A DNA stretch of 64,000 bases from Gelidibacter salicanalis (GTDB taxonomy: Bacteria; Bacteroidota; Bacteroidia; Flavobacteriales; Flavobacteriaceae): assembly GCF_007997285.1 (NCBI RefSeq), contig NZ_VORX01000009.1, positions 1 through 64,000 on the forward strand. Reading direction: 5' to 3'. Below are positions 20,133 to 27,044 of the stretch, piece after piece (the stretch's first letter is position 1; every line of letters begins with the position of its first letter). The notes under the pieces were generated by a model. It ran no database searches and was not told where the DNA came from. It saw only the letters and a list, made by a program, of their open reading frames with translations. Position numbers and translations under genes: made by a program.

Positions 20133-20681
20133 TTATTCGTTTTGGTTTTGAATTATTGAATTTACGGTCACTTCGCATATCACCGGAGTGTTGGTGCCAA
20201 TCTTATTTTTGTCACCATAGTAACCGTAAGCTTTTTGGGAAGGAAATAAAAAGGTGACGGTTTCACCTGGTTTCATAAGTTTTAAACCTTCTCGGAGTCC
20301 TGTAAATAGTTCTTCCTGATCCATGGCATAATCGCGAGGTTGGATGTCCTCATCCGCATAAATGTCATTCCCATTAAAATCCTTGACGTCATAATCAAAA
20401 TTGACAATGTCTCCAAAGGTTGGTGTAATGGTATCTTTTTCGACCTTAGTGTTGTAATAATACCAAAAGCCGCTCTCTGAGGCAATGAATGTTCTAGAAG
20501 TATCTTTTTCTATAATATTCTGAATTTTCACCGTCTCTTCAGCATTTAATTTTTTGTTACGCTCCGCAGATATTTTTATAAAAGATCCTGTTTTTTGAGA
20601 TATAGGTCTTCTGGCTTCAGGCGATTTGCAACTACTGATAGCAATAGCTAGAGTGCACATGAGAAGAATGGCTCTTATCAT
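20133..20681 (-). CDS. gldI: Gliding-motility-associated FKBP-type peptidyl-prolyl isomerase lipoprotein GldI
   Basis: 182 residues. The lipobox is ISSC at about residue 17, followed by the GldI-like stretch EARRPISQKTGSFI. The FKBP domain (about 85-180) shows VNFDYDVKD, ELFTGLREGL.LMK.GE, FLFPSQKAYGYYG and a final strand CEVTVNSI. GldI is required for gliding in Flavobacterium johnsoniae and is thought to help fold T9SS/gliding components in the periplasm, which fits the T9SS cargo encoded nearby. The start codon overlaps the nrnA stop (ATGA), and a second isomerase gene follows 3 nt after the stop, so all three are probably cotranscribed. It could also be a generic FKBP lipoprotein, but the N-terminal region matches GldI. 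Confidence 0.9.
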   Translation of the reverse strand: MIRAILLMCTLAIAISSCKSPEARRPISQKTGSFIKISAERNKKLNAEETVKIQNIIEKDTSRTFIASESGFWYYYNTKVEKDTITPTFGDIVNFDYDVKDFNGNDIYADEDIQPRDYAMDQEELFTGLREGLKLMKPGETVTFLFPSQKAYGYYGDKNKIGTNTPVICEVTVNSIIQNQNE

Positions 20682-21694
20682 AAATTTAAGTTATGTTTAT
20701 AGCTAGGCAATATACTAATAAATTTTTCAACGGTTTCATTTAAACTGAGGTCGCTTTTTCCGCCTGCAGCGTTGGTATGACCGCCTCCGCCAAAGTTGGC
20801 ACGAGAGAATTCGTTGACAGAAAAATCACCTTTACTACGGAGGGAAATCTTTATAATGCCCTCTTGTTTGTGCTCTATAAAGATGGCCGCGAAAATTACA
20901 TCTTTGATCGAAAGTCCATAATTTACAAAACCTTCAGTGTCGCCTTTCCTGAAATTTGAGGCATTCAACTCTTCTTGAGTAAGTGTAATATAAGCAGTTC
21001 TGTATTCAGGCAGGATTTTTAAATTTTTAAGCGCGATCCCTAATAATTGTAAACGCTCAAAACTATTGGTGTCGTATATGGCGTTATAAATTTCTGAATG
21101 GTCCGCACCTTTATCGATCAATTCCGCCGCTACAATATGGGTGGTACTTGTAGATGACGGGAATCTGAAAGAACCCGTATCTGTTAAAATCCCCGCATAT
21201 AAACAGGTAGCAATTTTGGTTTCAATAGCTGCGGTGGCCTCTAGCATGACCATAAAATGATAGACCATTTGACAGGTGGAACTCATCGCCACATCGCTAA
21301 ACATATAGGTAGCGTAATCGTCGGGTTGTTGGTGATGATCAATCATGATTTTAAGGGCATCCGAATTCGCTAATGGCGTTTCCATTTGTCCTGAGCGGTG
21401 AAGCGCGTTAAAATCGAGGGTAAATATCAGGTCTGCTTCGGCGATTAAAGCTTCTGCTCGGACTTTGTCCGATTCATGAATCACCACATGTTCTTGGCCC
21501 GGTAACCATTTTAAAAAATCAGGATAATCATTGGGGGCAATCACCGTGGCGGTATGATTCTGCTCGGTAAGAAAGTGGTAGAGTCCTAAAGTAGACCCCA
21601 TAGCATCTCCATCAGGGTTTTTATGGGGCACAATAACAATGTGCTTAGGCGCAGATAAAAGTGCCTTAATTTCTTTAATATCTTGATCAGTCAT
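20678..21694 (-). CDS. nrnA: DHH-family phosphoesterase, NrnA-like (nanoRNase / pAp phosphatase)
   Basis: 338 residues, typical length. The N-terminal DHH domain has the metal-binding motifs HKNPDGDAMGS (about 24-34), DFNALHRSG and the signature DHH (about 118-120); the C-terminal DHHA1 domain has GGGGHTNAAGG. NrnA-type enzymes degrade 2-5-nt RNA and dephosphorylate pAp. The family assignment is firm; the substrate is inferred. It is the first gene of the operon with gldI (4-bp overlap). It diverges from ndk, with 172 bp between the two starts; no clear minus-strand promoter was seen there. Confidence 0.85.
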   Translation of the reverse strand: MTDQDIKEIKALLSAPKHIVIVPHKNPDGDAMGSTLGLYHFLTEQNHTATVIAPNDYPDFLKWLPGQEHVVIHESDKVRAEALIAEADLIFTLDFNALHRSGQMETPLANSDALKIMIDHHQQPDDYATYMFSDVAMSSTCQMVYHFMVMLEATAAIETKIATCLYAGILTDTGSFRFPSSTSTTHIVAAELIDKGADHSEIYNAIYDTNSFERLQLLGIALKNLKILPEYRTAYITLTQEELNASNFRKGDTEGFVNYGLSIKDVIFAAIFIEHKQEGIIKISLRSKGDFSVNEFSRANFGGGGHTNAAGGKSDLSLNETVEKFISILPSYKHNLNL

Positions 21695-21752
21695 AGCCCG
21701 CGAAGATACAATTTTTTAATATCCATAATATGGTTTTTATTGATAAATGCCG

Positions 21753-21760
21753 TACTTTTG
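21753..21760 (+). promoter_or_regulatory. Bacteroidetes -7 promoter box for ndk
   Basis: TACTTTTG matches TAnnTTTG exactly. Upstream is T-rich without a clean TTTG. It would give a leader of about 100 nt, which contains a small hairpin GGACTC / GGGTCC. Confidence 0.6.
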
Positions 21761-21866
21761 CACGAAATTTATCAGTGGTTTATACGCTTTGACCATGTAA
21801 CGGACTCTATGAAACGGGTCCAACTCTTAAAGAATTATATAAATTAGAATTAATTAAATTACAAAT

Positions 21867-22286
21867 ATGGCAACTAACAGAACATTTACAATGCTTAAGC
21901 CAGATGCAGTCGAAAAAGGACACATCGGTGCAATCTTAGAAAAAATCAGTGCTTCAGGCTTCAGAATTGTAGCATTAAAATTAACCCACATGACTACTGC
22001 TGATGCACAAGAGTTTTATGCTGTACACAGCGAAAGACCTTTTTACGGCGAATTGGTAGAATATATGACGCGTGGACCAATTGTAGCTGCCGTTTTAGAA
22101 AAAGAAAATGCGGTTGAAGATTTTAGAACTCTAATTGGTGCAACCAATCCTGCAGATGCAGCTGAAGGAACCATCCGTAAATTATATGCAGCTTCTATTG
22201 GAGAAAATGCAGTTCACGGGAGTGATAGCGATGAAAATGCAGCTATTGAAAGCGCATTTCATTTTGCTGGAAGAGAGATGTTTTAA
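21867..22286 (+). CDS. ndk: Nucleoside diphosphate kinase
   Basis: 139 residues, the normal length for bacterial Ndk. It transfers the gamma phosphate between nucleoside triphosphates and diphosphates through a phospho-His intermediate. The active-site His is H117 in NAVHGSDS; the N-terminal [13 protein letters not shown] and the [11 protein letters not shown] segments are characteristic. It is cytosolic and monocistronic: its own -7 promoter box lies upstream and a terminator immediately downstream. Confidence 0.98.
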   Translation: MATNRTFTMLKPDAVEKGHIGAILEKISASGFRIVALKLTHMTTADAQEFYAVHSERPFYGELVEYMTRGPIVAAVLEKENAVEDFRTLIGATNPADAAEGTIRKLYAASIGENAVHGSDSDENAAIESAFHFAGREMF

Positions 22287-22308
22287 ATTTCGGAACATTT
22301 TTAATACA

Positions 22309-22343
22309 AAAAGCGTGGAACCTTGTTCCGAGCTTTTTTTTTT
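22309..22343 (+). terminator. Intrinsic terminator after ndk
   Basis: The stem AAGCGTGGAA / TTCCGAGCTT (central mismatch) has a CCTTG loop and a run of ten T. It lies 23 nt after the ndk stop. Confidence 0.8.
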
Positions 22344-22360
22344 GGAATACCATTAAAAGC

Positions 22361-22393
22361 AAAAAGGCCCGCAACAATGTTGCGGGCCTTTAC
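22361..22393 (-). terminator. Perfect 13-bp palindromic terminator after the cold-shock gene
   Basis: AAAGGCCCGCAAC / GTTGCGGGCCTTT with a 3-nt loop. Read on the minus strand it lies about 20 nt after the cold-shock stop and runs into five T. It is nearly symmetric and could also act as a second stop for ndk read-through. Confidence 0.85.
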
Positions 22394-22412
22394 ATTTAAA
22401 AAAGCTTATATA

Positions 22413-22604
22413 TTAGATAACTTTTACGTTAACTGCGTTTAATCCTTTTTTTCCTTCTGTTAGATCGAATTCAACTTCATCGCCTTCACGAATTTCGTCA
22501 ATTAAACCTGAAATGTGAACAAAATGTTCTTTGTTGTTTCCTTCTTCTACGATAAAACCGAAGCCTTTAGCATCGTTGAAAAATTTTACTGTTCCTTTAC
22601 TCAT
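22413..22604 (-). CDS. Cold-shock domain protein (CspA family)
   Basis: 63 residues, a single OB-fold cold-shock domain. RNP1 is KGFGFI and RNP2 is HFVHI; the N-terminus SKGTVKFFN is canonical. It binds single-stranded RNA/DNA and acts as an RNA chaperone in the cytosol. It has one of the best promoters in the window (22640-22666), a short leader of about 30 nt, and a strong terminator, so it is a monocistronic and probably highly expressed gene. Cold induction cannot be judged from the sequence. Confidence 0.96.
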   Translation of the reverse strand: MSKGTVKFFNDAKGFGFIVEEGNNKEHFVHISGLIDEIREGDEVEFDLTEGKKGLNAVNVKVI

Positions 22605-22639
22605 TGTAATAAATATTAAATTAATTGTATATAATAATT

Positions 22640-22666
22640 CAAAGATAGTGCCAAAAAGAATACAAA
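22640..22666 (-). promoter_or_regulatory. Promoter of the cold-shock gene (-33 TTTG, -7 TATCTTTG)
   Basis: On the minus strand TTTG (22666-22663) is followed after 15 nt by TATCTTTG (22647-22640). Both elements match the Bacteroidetes consensus with a normal 19-nt start-to-start spacing. Confidence 0.8.
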
Positions 22667-22846
22667 CTACTTTTTAGGCCATAAATATTTTAAGATGAGG
22701 CTAGCGACCGAATTTGTTGGGCTGAGGGCAAATTAGAAAAGTAGACCATCGAATAAAATGTTATAAATTTAAGAATCTCCATCTCTAAAAACGTTGCGAA
22801 TCAATTAAATGAGCTCGCTATTGCTTAATGGCAATGGCAGATTTTC

Positions 22847-23143
22847 TTAGCGCAATACCAACTTCTTTATCACATCTTTACCCAGAGATTCGTTGAGCAT
22901 CGTAATGATTTTCTCTTTCCCATAACTTAATTCTTCCCTTAATACACTTGAACTTAGTTGAACATACAAGGTTTCCCGCTCCAATTGAATGGCGGTCGTG
23001 TAATTGTTCACTCCGTTGCCCATCATTTGCGCCCAAGCATCTCTGACGTTAACCTTGTCCAATCCTGTTTGTAGTTTATTCGTGTCTACAAATTCTTGAA
23101 GAAGCTCGCTGATGGAGAGATTGTCTTTAGTGCGTTTGGCCAT
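22847..23143 (-). CDS. DUF721 domain protein
   Basis: 98 residues, almost entirely the DUF721 fold: an N-terminal helix (ISELLQEFVDTN), a W-AQMMG motif, then LYVQLSSSVLREELSYGKEKII and a short C-terminal helix. The family includes relatives of the helicase-loading factor DciA, but the role of the Bacteroidetes members is not settled. In flavobacteria it commonly sits beside recF, as here, with a small lipoprotein gene between, which is consistent with a DNA-replication or repair link. The function is inferred only from family and context. Confidence 0.85.
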   Translation of the reverse strand: MAKRTKDNLSISELLQEFVDTNKLQTGLDKVNVRDAWAQMMGNGVNNYTTAIQLERETLYVQLSSSVLREELSYGKEKIITMLNESLGKDVIKKLVLR

Positions 23144-23260
23144 GAAGGAATGTTTACAAGGTGTTCGGTGAAATTAAATTGCTAAGATAACAGATTCAAG
23201 GCCTACACAATCAATAGGAAATTGTATTGTTTGTATGATTATGCCGCTGAGGGTTATCTG

Positions 23261-23680
23261 TTATTTCTCCACTATGATGGGTTCAAAGCGTTTGTAAAGA
23301 TACCTTACATTTTGTTCGTTTACAATCAAAAGTTGATCTTCCGTAGCCTTGATAACCGTTTCTTTCCAATTAGCGTAAGGCGTGGAATAATAGATGTTCA
23401 AGCTGTCATTTTCGAGCTTTAATGTTAAACTTTCGGCGTCATCAGAGGTGGTATAGGTGCCGTCAAAGCTAGGTTTTAGCTTTTTTCTAAAACCAGTTAG
23501 GCTATCCGTAACACTGAAATAGTCTACCGTATCATTATAGGTGTATTCACGTTTAGAACCATCTGCCAGGGTGACTTCGTCAATTTCCCAATAGCCGCTG
23601 ACGTGCGTAACAAAGCCTTCGGGATTGTTGCTACAGGACATCACTAGGACTAAAATGCTACAAAGGATTATCTTTTTCAT
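23261..23680 (-). CDS. Small lipoprotein of unknown function
   Basis: 139 residues. The signal peptide KKIILCSILVLVMSC gives a lipobox with Cys at 16. The mature part is beta-rich with alternating polar and aromatic residues (SGYWEIDEVTLADGS, YLYKRFEP), resembling lipocalin-like META-type domains, but no catalytic motif is visible. It lies between DUF721 and recF on the same strand, 58 nt downstream of the recF stop, so it may be cotranscribed with recF. I cannot assign a function. Confidence 0.75.
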   Translation of the reverse strand: MKKIILCSILVLVMSCSNNPEGFVTHVSGYWEIDEVTLADGSKREYTYNDTVDYFSVTDSLTGFRKKLKPSFDGTYTTSDDAESLTLKLENDSLNIYYSTPYANWKETVIKATEDQLLIVNEQNVRYLYKRFEPIIVEK

Positions 23681-23738
23681 GCCGTAAAATTAAAAATTTT
23701 TATAATGGTGCAATCGCCGTTTCTGGAAGATTTAATCT

Positions 23739-24818
23739 TTAAAGTTTAAATATTTTATACGATTGGTGTACTTGCTTAATAATGTTTTCAGTTCGATCAG
23801 CATGTGTGTCGCTGATAAATAGTTGGCCAAAATTTTCATTATCTACCAACTCAATAATTTGCGCCACCCGATTTTCATCCAATTTATCGAAAATATCATC
23901 TAAGAGCAAAATAGGGGAGACCCCACTCTGTTGTTTTATAAAATCGAATTGGGCGAGTTTTAAGGCAATCAGAAACGATTTTTGTTGCCCCTGACTTCCA
24001 AATTTTTTAATAGGGAACCCATCTATTTCCAAATTTAAATCGTCTTTATGGATGCCAACAGAGGTGTATTGTAGAGCTTTATCTTTATTGATGTTGCTTT
24101 TTAACAGTGAATTCAAGTCGCCCTCAAACAAATCGCTCCTATAGCTCAAGTGCACTGGTTCTTGCTGATTGCTTATGGCATTATAGCGCTCTTTAAAAAT
24201 CGGAATAAAGGTCTCGAGGAAATGTGTTCTGATTTTAAATATTTCTGAGCCGTATTGGTGCATTTGTTCGTTATATACCTCCAAAGTTTGCGCGTTAAAG
24301 GTGTTATTTAAGGCAAAATACTTCAATAATGCATTGCGTTGTTGAAGAACTTTGTTGTAATTGATCAGTTGGTTCAGGTAATTCTTGTCGCTTTGCGAAA
24401 TCACACTGTCAATAAATTTGCGTCGGGTTTCGCTACCTTCAATAATTAAATCTCGGTCTGCCGGAGAAATAATGACTAAAGGAATAAAACCGATATGATC
24501 ACTGAATTTTTCGTACGCTTTCCCATTGCGTTTGATCATCTTTTTTTGACCTTTTTTAAGTGATACAATGATTTTTTCTTCACGTTCCTCTTTTTCAAAT
24601 AACCCTTCTACCACAAAGAACTCCTCACCATGACGGATGTTTTGGGAGGCTATAGGATTAAAATAACTTTTACCAAAAGACAAGTTGTAAATGGCGTCTA
24701 AAACATTGGTTTTTCCGATGCCATTAGCGCCTACAAAACAGTTGATTTTCTGATCAAAAATGAAATCCTGACTGTCAAAATTCTTGTAATTTAGTAAGGA
24801 AAGAGAGTTTAAAACCAT
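23739..24818 (-). CDS. recF: DNA replication and repair protein RecF
   Basis: 359 residues, typical length. Walker A is GANGIGKTN (about 30-38) after the N-terminal SLLNYKNF. The ABC-type signature region is [17 protein letters not shown], and Walker B with D-loop is [15 protein letters not shown]. RecF loads RecA at single-strand gaps with RecO and RecR. It is cytosolic. It diverges from the TPR gene at 24953. Confidence 0.97.
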   Translation of the reverse strand: MVLNSLSLLNYKNFDSQDFIFDQKINCFVGANGIGKTNVLDAIYNLSFGKSYFNPIASQNIRHGEEFFVVEGLFEKEEREEKIIVSLKKGQKKMIKRNGKAYEKFSDHIGFIPLVIISPADRDLIIEGSETRRKFIDSVISQSDKNYLNQLINYNKVLQQRNALLKYFALNNTFNAQTLEVYNEQMHQYGSEIFKIRTHFLETFIPIFKERYNAISNQQEPVHLSYRSDLFEGDLNSLLKSNINKDKALQYTSVGIHKDDLNLEIDGFPIKKFGSQGQQKSFLIALKLAQFDFIKQQSGVSPILLLDDIFDKLDENRVAQIIELVDNENFGQLFISDTHADRTENIIKQVHQSYKIFKL

Positions 24819-24923
24819 GTAAAAAATTCGCTTTAAAATAAGATTTTAATCAAGTGTGCGAAAGGATGTGCAAATTATTGAAAAATAACAAATAATTTAC
24901 CTTTTATATACCAATAAATATTA

Positions 24924-24931
24924 TAATTTTG
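24924..24931 (+). promoter_or_regulatory. -7 promoter box for the TPR protein gene
   Basis: TAATTTTG matches TAnnTTTG. Transcription would begin near 24937, which rules out a TTG start at 24929 and supports the ATG at 24953. Confidence 0.6.
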
Positions 24932-24952
24932 CGGCGCACAAATTACAACGAT

Positions 24953-25720
24953 ATGGCAACTTATAAGAAACGAGGATACAAACCAAAAACACAAGCTGAA
25001 AAGACTGAAGCTTTAGAAGACAACTCAACAACGGCGGAGGTTTTTAACACCCTGGACGAGTCAGCTTCTAAAACAGAAGAATGGGCAGTTGAGAACCAAA
25101 AATATATTATTGGTGCTGTGGCGGCTATTGCCATAGTGGTTTTGGGGTACTTAGGCTACAGCAAATTTATTGCAGAGCCAAAAGCGAGTGAGGCCATGAA
25201 CGAAATGTTTACAGCACAACAATACTTTGAACAAGCAGTGAATGGTGCAAACGCTAAAGATTCTTTATACACGTTATCGTTAAATGGCGGAGAAGGAAAG
25301 TATGGGATGTTGGATATCATCAACGAATACGGTGGGACACCTGCTGCTAACTTAGCGACATATTACGCTGGAATGTCCTATTACAATTTGAATGATTACC
25401 AAAATACGGTTAAATATTTAGGCGGTTTTTCTAGCGATGACGAAATACTGGCACCAATAGCAAAAGGAAGAATTGGTGATGCATTTGTGCAATTAAATCA
25501 GCCAGACGATGCTTTAAGCTATTACGAAAAAGCGGCAAGTTTAAATAAAAACGATTACACAACTCCAATGTATTTATTTAAAGCGGGTACGGTAGCGTTA
25601 AACTTAGGTAAAACAGAAAAGGCACTTGATCATTTCAATACTATAAAAGAAACTTATCCAAATTCTACTGAAGCATCTAACATTGATGTGTTCATAGGTC
25701 AGGCTCAAGCAAGTTTGTAA
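24953..25720 (+). CDS. Membrane-anchored tetratricopeptide repeat protein (YfgM-like)
   Basis: 255 residues from the ATG at 24953; an in-frame TTG at 24929 lies inside the -7 box and is rejected. The N-terminus is short, basic and cytosolic, with one transmembrane segment (YIIGAVAAIAIVVLGYLGY, about residues 43-61). TPR-like helices follow (YYAGMSYYNLNDY, ALSYYEKAASLN, GKTEKALDHFNTIKETYP). The topology matches the YfgM/TPR_21 group of periplasmic-facing scaffold proteins that associate with the Sec translocon in other bacteria. The function here is inferred. The stop is 4 nt before ribH, so the two are probably cotranscribed. Confidence 0.85.
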   Translation: MATYKKRGYKPKTQAEKTEALEDNSTTAEVFNTLDESASKTEEWAVENQKYIIGAVAAIAIVVLGYLGYSKFIAEPKASEAMNEMFTAQQYFEQAVNGANAKDSLYTLSLNGGEGKYGMLDIINEYGGTPAANLATYYAGMSYYNLNDYQNTVKYLGGFSSDDEILAPIAKGRIGDAFVQLNQPDDALSYYEKAASLNKNDYTTPMYLFKAGTVALNLGKTEKALDHFNTIKETYPNSTEASNIDVFIGQAQASL

Positions 25721-25724
25721 AAAC

Positions 25725-26210
25725 ATGGCAACAAAGAATCAAAATTTATCAGCTTACGATAAGAACACAATCCCAAATGCGAAGGACCTTCGGTTTGGGA
25801 TTGTTGTTTCTGAATGGAATAGTAATATCACCGATAATCTTTATGAAGGTGCATTTAACACCTTAATTGAGCATGGTGCGCTACCTGATAATATTTTCAT
25901 TTGGCATGTTCCTGGTAGCTATGAACTGATTTACGGTAGCAAAAAAATGCAAGAACATCAGGTGGATGCGGTGATCGCCATTGGATGTGTGATTCAAGGG
26001 GAAACGAAACATTTCGACTTTGTATGTGAGGCCGTTGCCAATGGCATTAAGGATTTGAATGTGATTCACGACACCCCCGTAATTTTCTGTGTGCTTACAG
26101 ACAATACCATGCAACAATCTATTGATAGATCGGGGGGAAAACACGGTAACAAAGGTGTGGAAGCAGCGGTAGCGGCCATTAAGATGGCGGTGTTGCGTCA
26201 GGAAGCTTGA
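25725..26210 (+). CDS. ribH: 6,7-dimethyl-8-ribityllumazine synthase
   Basis: 161 residues. It condenses 5-amino-6-ribitylamino-uracil with 3,4-dihydroxybutanone 4-phosphate in riboflavin synthesis. Recognisable segments are FGIVVSEWNSNIT, the substrate loop VPGSYELIYGSK, IGCVIQGETKHFDFVCEAVANG with the catalytic His of that segment, and the C-terminal DRSGGKHGNKGVEAA. It starts 4 nt after the TPR stop, so it relies on the upstream promoter; no FMN riboswitch is visible. Its stop is followed 10 nt later by a heptad repeat array rather than a terminator. Confidence 0.97.
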   Translation: MATKNQNLSAYDKNTIPNAKDLRFGIVVSEWNSNITDNLYEGAFNTLIEHGALPDNIFIWHVPGSYELIYGSKKMQEHQVDAVIAIGCVIQGETKHFDFVCEAVANGIKDLNVIHDTPVIFCVLTDNTMQQSIDRSGGKHGNKGVEAAVAAIKMAVLRQEA

Positions 26211-26212
26211 TG

Positions 26213-26317
26213 TAGTTTTCAGTCTTTAGTACGCAGTATTGAGTTGGCAGTTTTCAGTTGGCAGTCTTCAGTTGACAGTCTTCAGTAAGCAGTTTTCAGT
26301 TGGCAGTCTGAAGTTGG
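26213..26317 (+). repeat. CAGTNNN heptad array after ribH
   Basis: Fourteen consecutive 7-bp units from 26220 to 26317 (CAGTTGG, CAGTCTT, CAGTTTT, CAGTTGA and variants such as TAGTACG, GAGTTGG) keep perfect phase, with a degenerate extra unit at 26213. It begins within 10 nt of the ribH stop. The same family occurs at 31585-31745 and 46557-46626. Confidence 0.95.
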
Positions 26318-26351
26318 TTCATAGAGAGATAGTTTTATCTTAACTCTTATT

Positions 26352-26463
26352 AACTCCGAACTCCGAACTCCTCACTTCTCACTTCTCACTTCTAACTCCT
26401 AACTCCTAACTCCTCACTCCGCACTCCTCACTCCTCACACCCCAAACCTCACACCCCAATTCC
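26352..26463 (-). repeat. Second heptad array (plus-strand unit [AC]ACT[CT]C[TG])
   Basis: Sixteen phased 7-bp units from 26352 to 26463 (AACTCCG, CACTTCT, AACTCCT, CACTCCT, CACACCC). On the minus strand the units read (AGGAGTT)-like, so they share the AGT core with the preceding array in inverted orientation. There is no gene of its own in this region. Confidence 0.93.
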
Positions 26464-26512
26464 CCTTAACATTTTTTAGCAGTTTAAGCATCGTTTTTCC
26501 TCGTATTTTGAG

Positions 26513-26520
26513 TACATTTG
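26513..26520 (+). promoter_or_regulatory. -7 promoter box for the small membrane protein pair
   Basis: TACATTTG matches TAnnTTTG. Transcription near 26526 would exclude a TTG start at 26518 and supports the GTG at 26548. Confidence 0.6.
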
Positions 26521-26547
26521 AAGTTCACAAAGGCAAAGCGTTCAACA

Positions 26548-26757
26548 GTGAATTTATTTAAACAGCGTCAACCTAAACGTTTCAGTTACACGCCAAGGCA
26601 TCTCAAAGAGCTTCATAAGGACAAGTCCTATGAATTTGATCCTAAATGGCGTCAAAACACCCAGCGCAAAAGTAAAGCGCCAACATTAGCCATTCTCCTG
26701 ATTATTTTAGGTATGGTAATTGGTGTTTGGTACGTGTTGAGTAACTACGAAATTTAG
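26548..26757 (+). CDS. Small membrane protein, paralogue of the next gene
   Basis: 69 residues from the GTG at 26548, chosen because the resulting start (MNLFKQRQPKRFSYTPRHLK) aligns with the start of the downstream protein (MGIFKTRQNKKFNYIPRHYK) and because TTG 26518 falls inside a -7 box. The N-terminal half is basic and soluble; one C-terminal transmembrane helix (LAILLIILGMVIGVWYVL) suggests a tail-anchored protein. It lies between ribH and mutL. No function is known to me. Confidence 0.75.
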   Translation: MNLFKQRQPKRFSYTPRHLKELHKDKSYEFDPKWRQNTQRKSKAPTLAILLIILGMVIGVWYVLSNYEI

Positions 26758-26762
26758 AAATT

Positions 26763-27044
26763 ATGGGCATCTTTAAAACACGTCAAAACAAAAAATTCAA
26801 CTATATCCCCCGTCACTATAAAGGTGATGGAAATCCTTATGAAATCAAACATAAATTTGATGATCATAGAAAAACGATTGGAAAAGTTGGGTTAAAAGGC
26901 ACGTTTGAAAATGCCATGGACGATTATAAAAACACGCCCGATCAGGCTGCCAATAGACGTACGCTTATTATTGTTGGAATCTTAATTTTTATTTTCCTTG
27001 TAATCATCGGCTTTGATTTGTCCATATTCTTTCCAAAAGGCTAA
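26763..27044 (+). CDS. Small membrane protein, often labelled riboflavin synthase subunit beta by location only
   Basis: 93 residues with the same layout as its upstream paralogue: FK-x-RQ-N-KKF start, basic soluble region, and a C-terminal transmembrane helix (LIIVGILIFIFLVIIGF). There is nothing resembling lumazine or riboflavin synthase; that name in databases probably derives from the adjacent ribH. It starts 5 nt after the upstream stop, and its stop overlaps the mutL start (TAATG), so it is translationally coupled to mutL. Function unknown. Confidence 0.8.
   Translation: MGIFKTRQNKKFNYIPRHYKGDGNPYEIKHKFDDHRKTIGKVGLKGTFENAMDDYKNTPDQAANRRTLIIVGILIFIFLVIIGFDLSIFFPKG

Noticed and set aside
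24929-24952. TTG start for the TPR protein
   Set aside because: It overlaps the -7 box TAATTTTG; the ATG at 24953 is better placed.
26518-26547. TTG start for the first small membrane protein
   Set aside because: It lies inside TACATTTG; the GTG at 26548 aligns with the paralogue's N-terminus.
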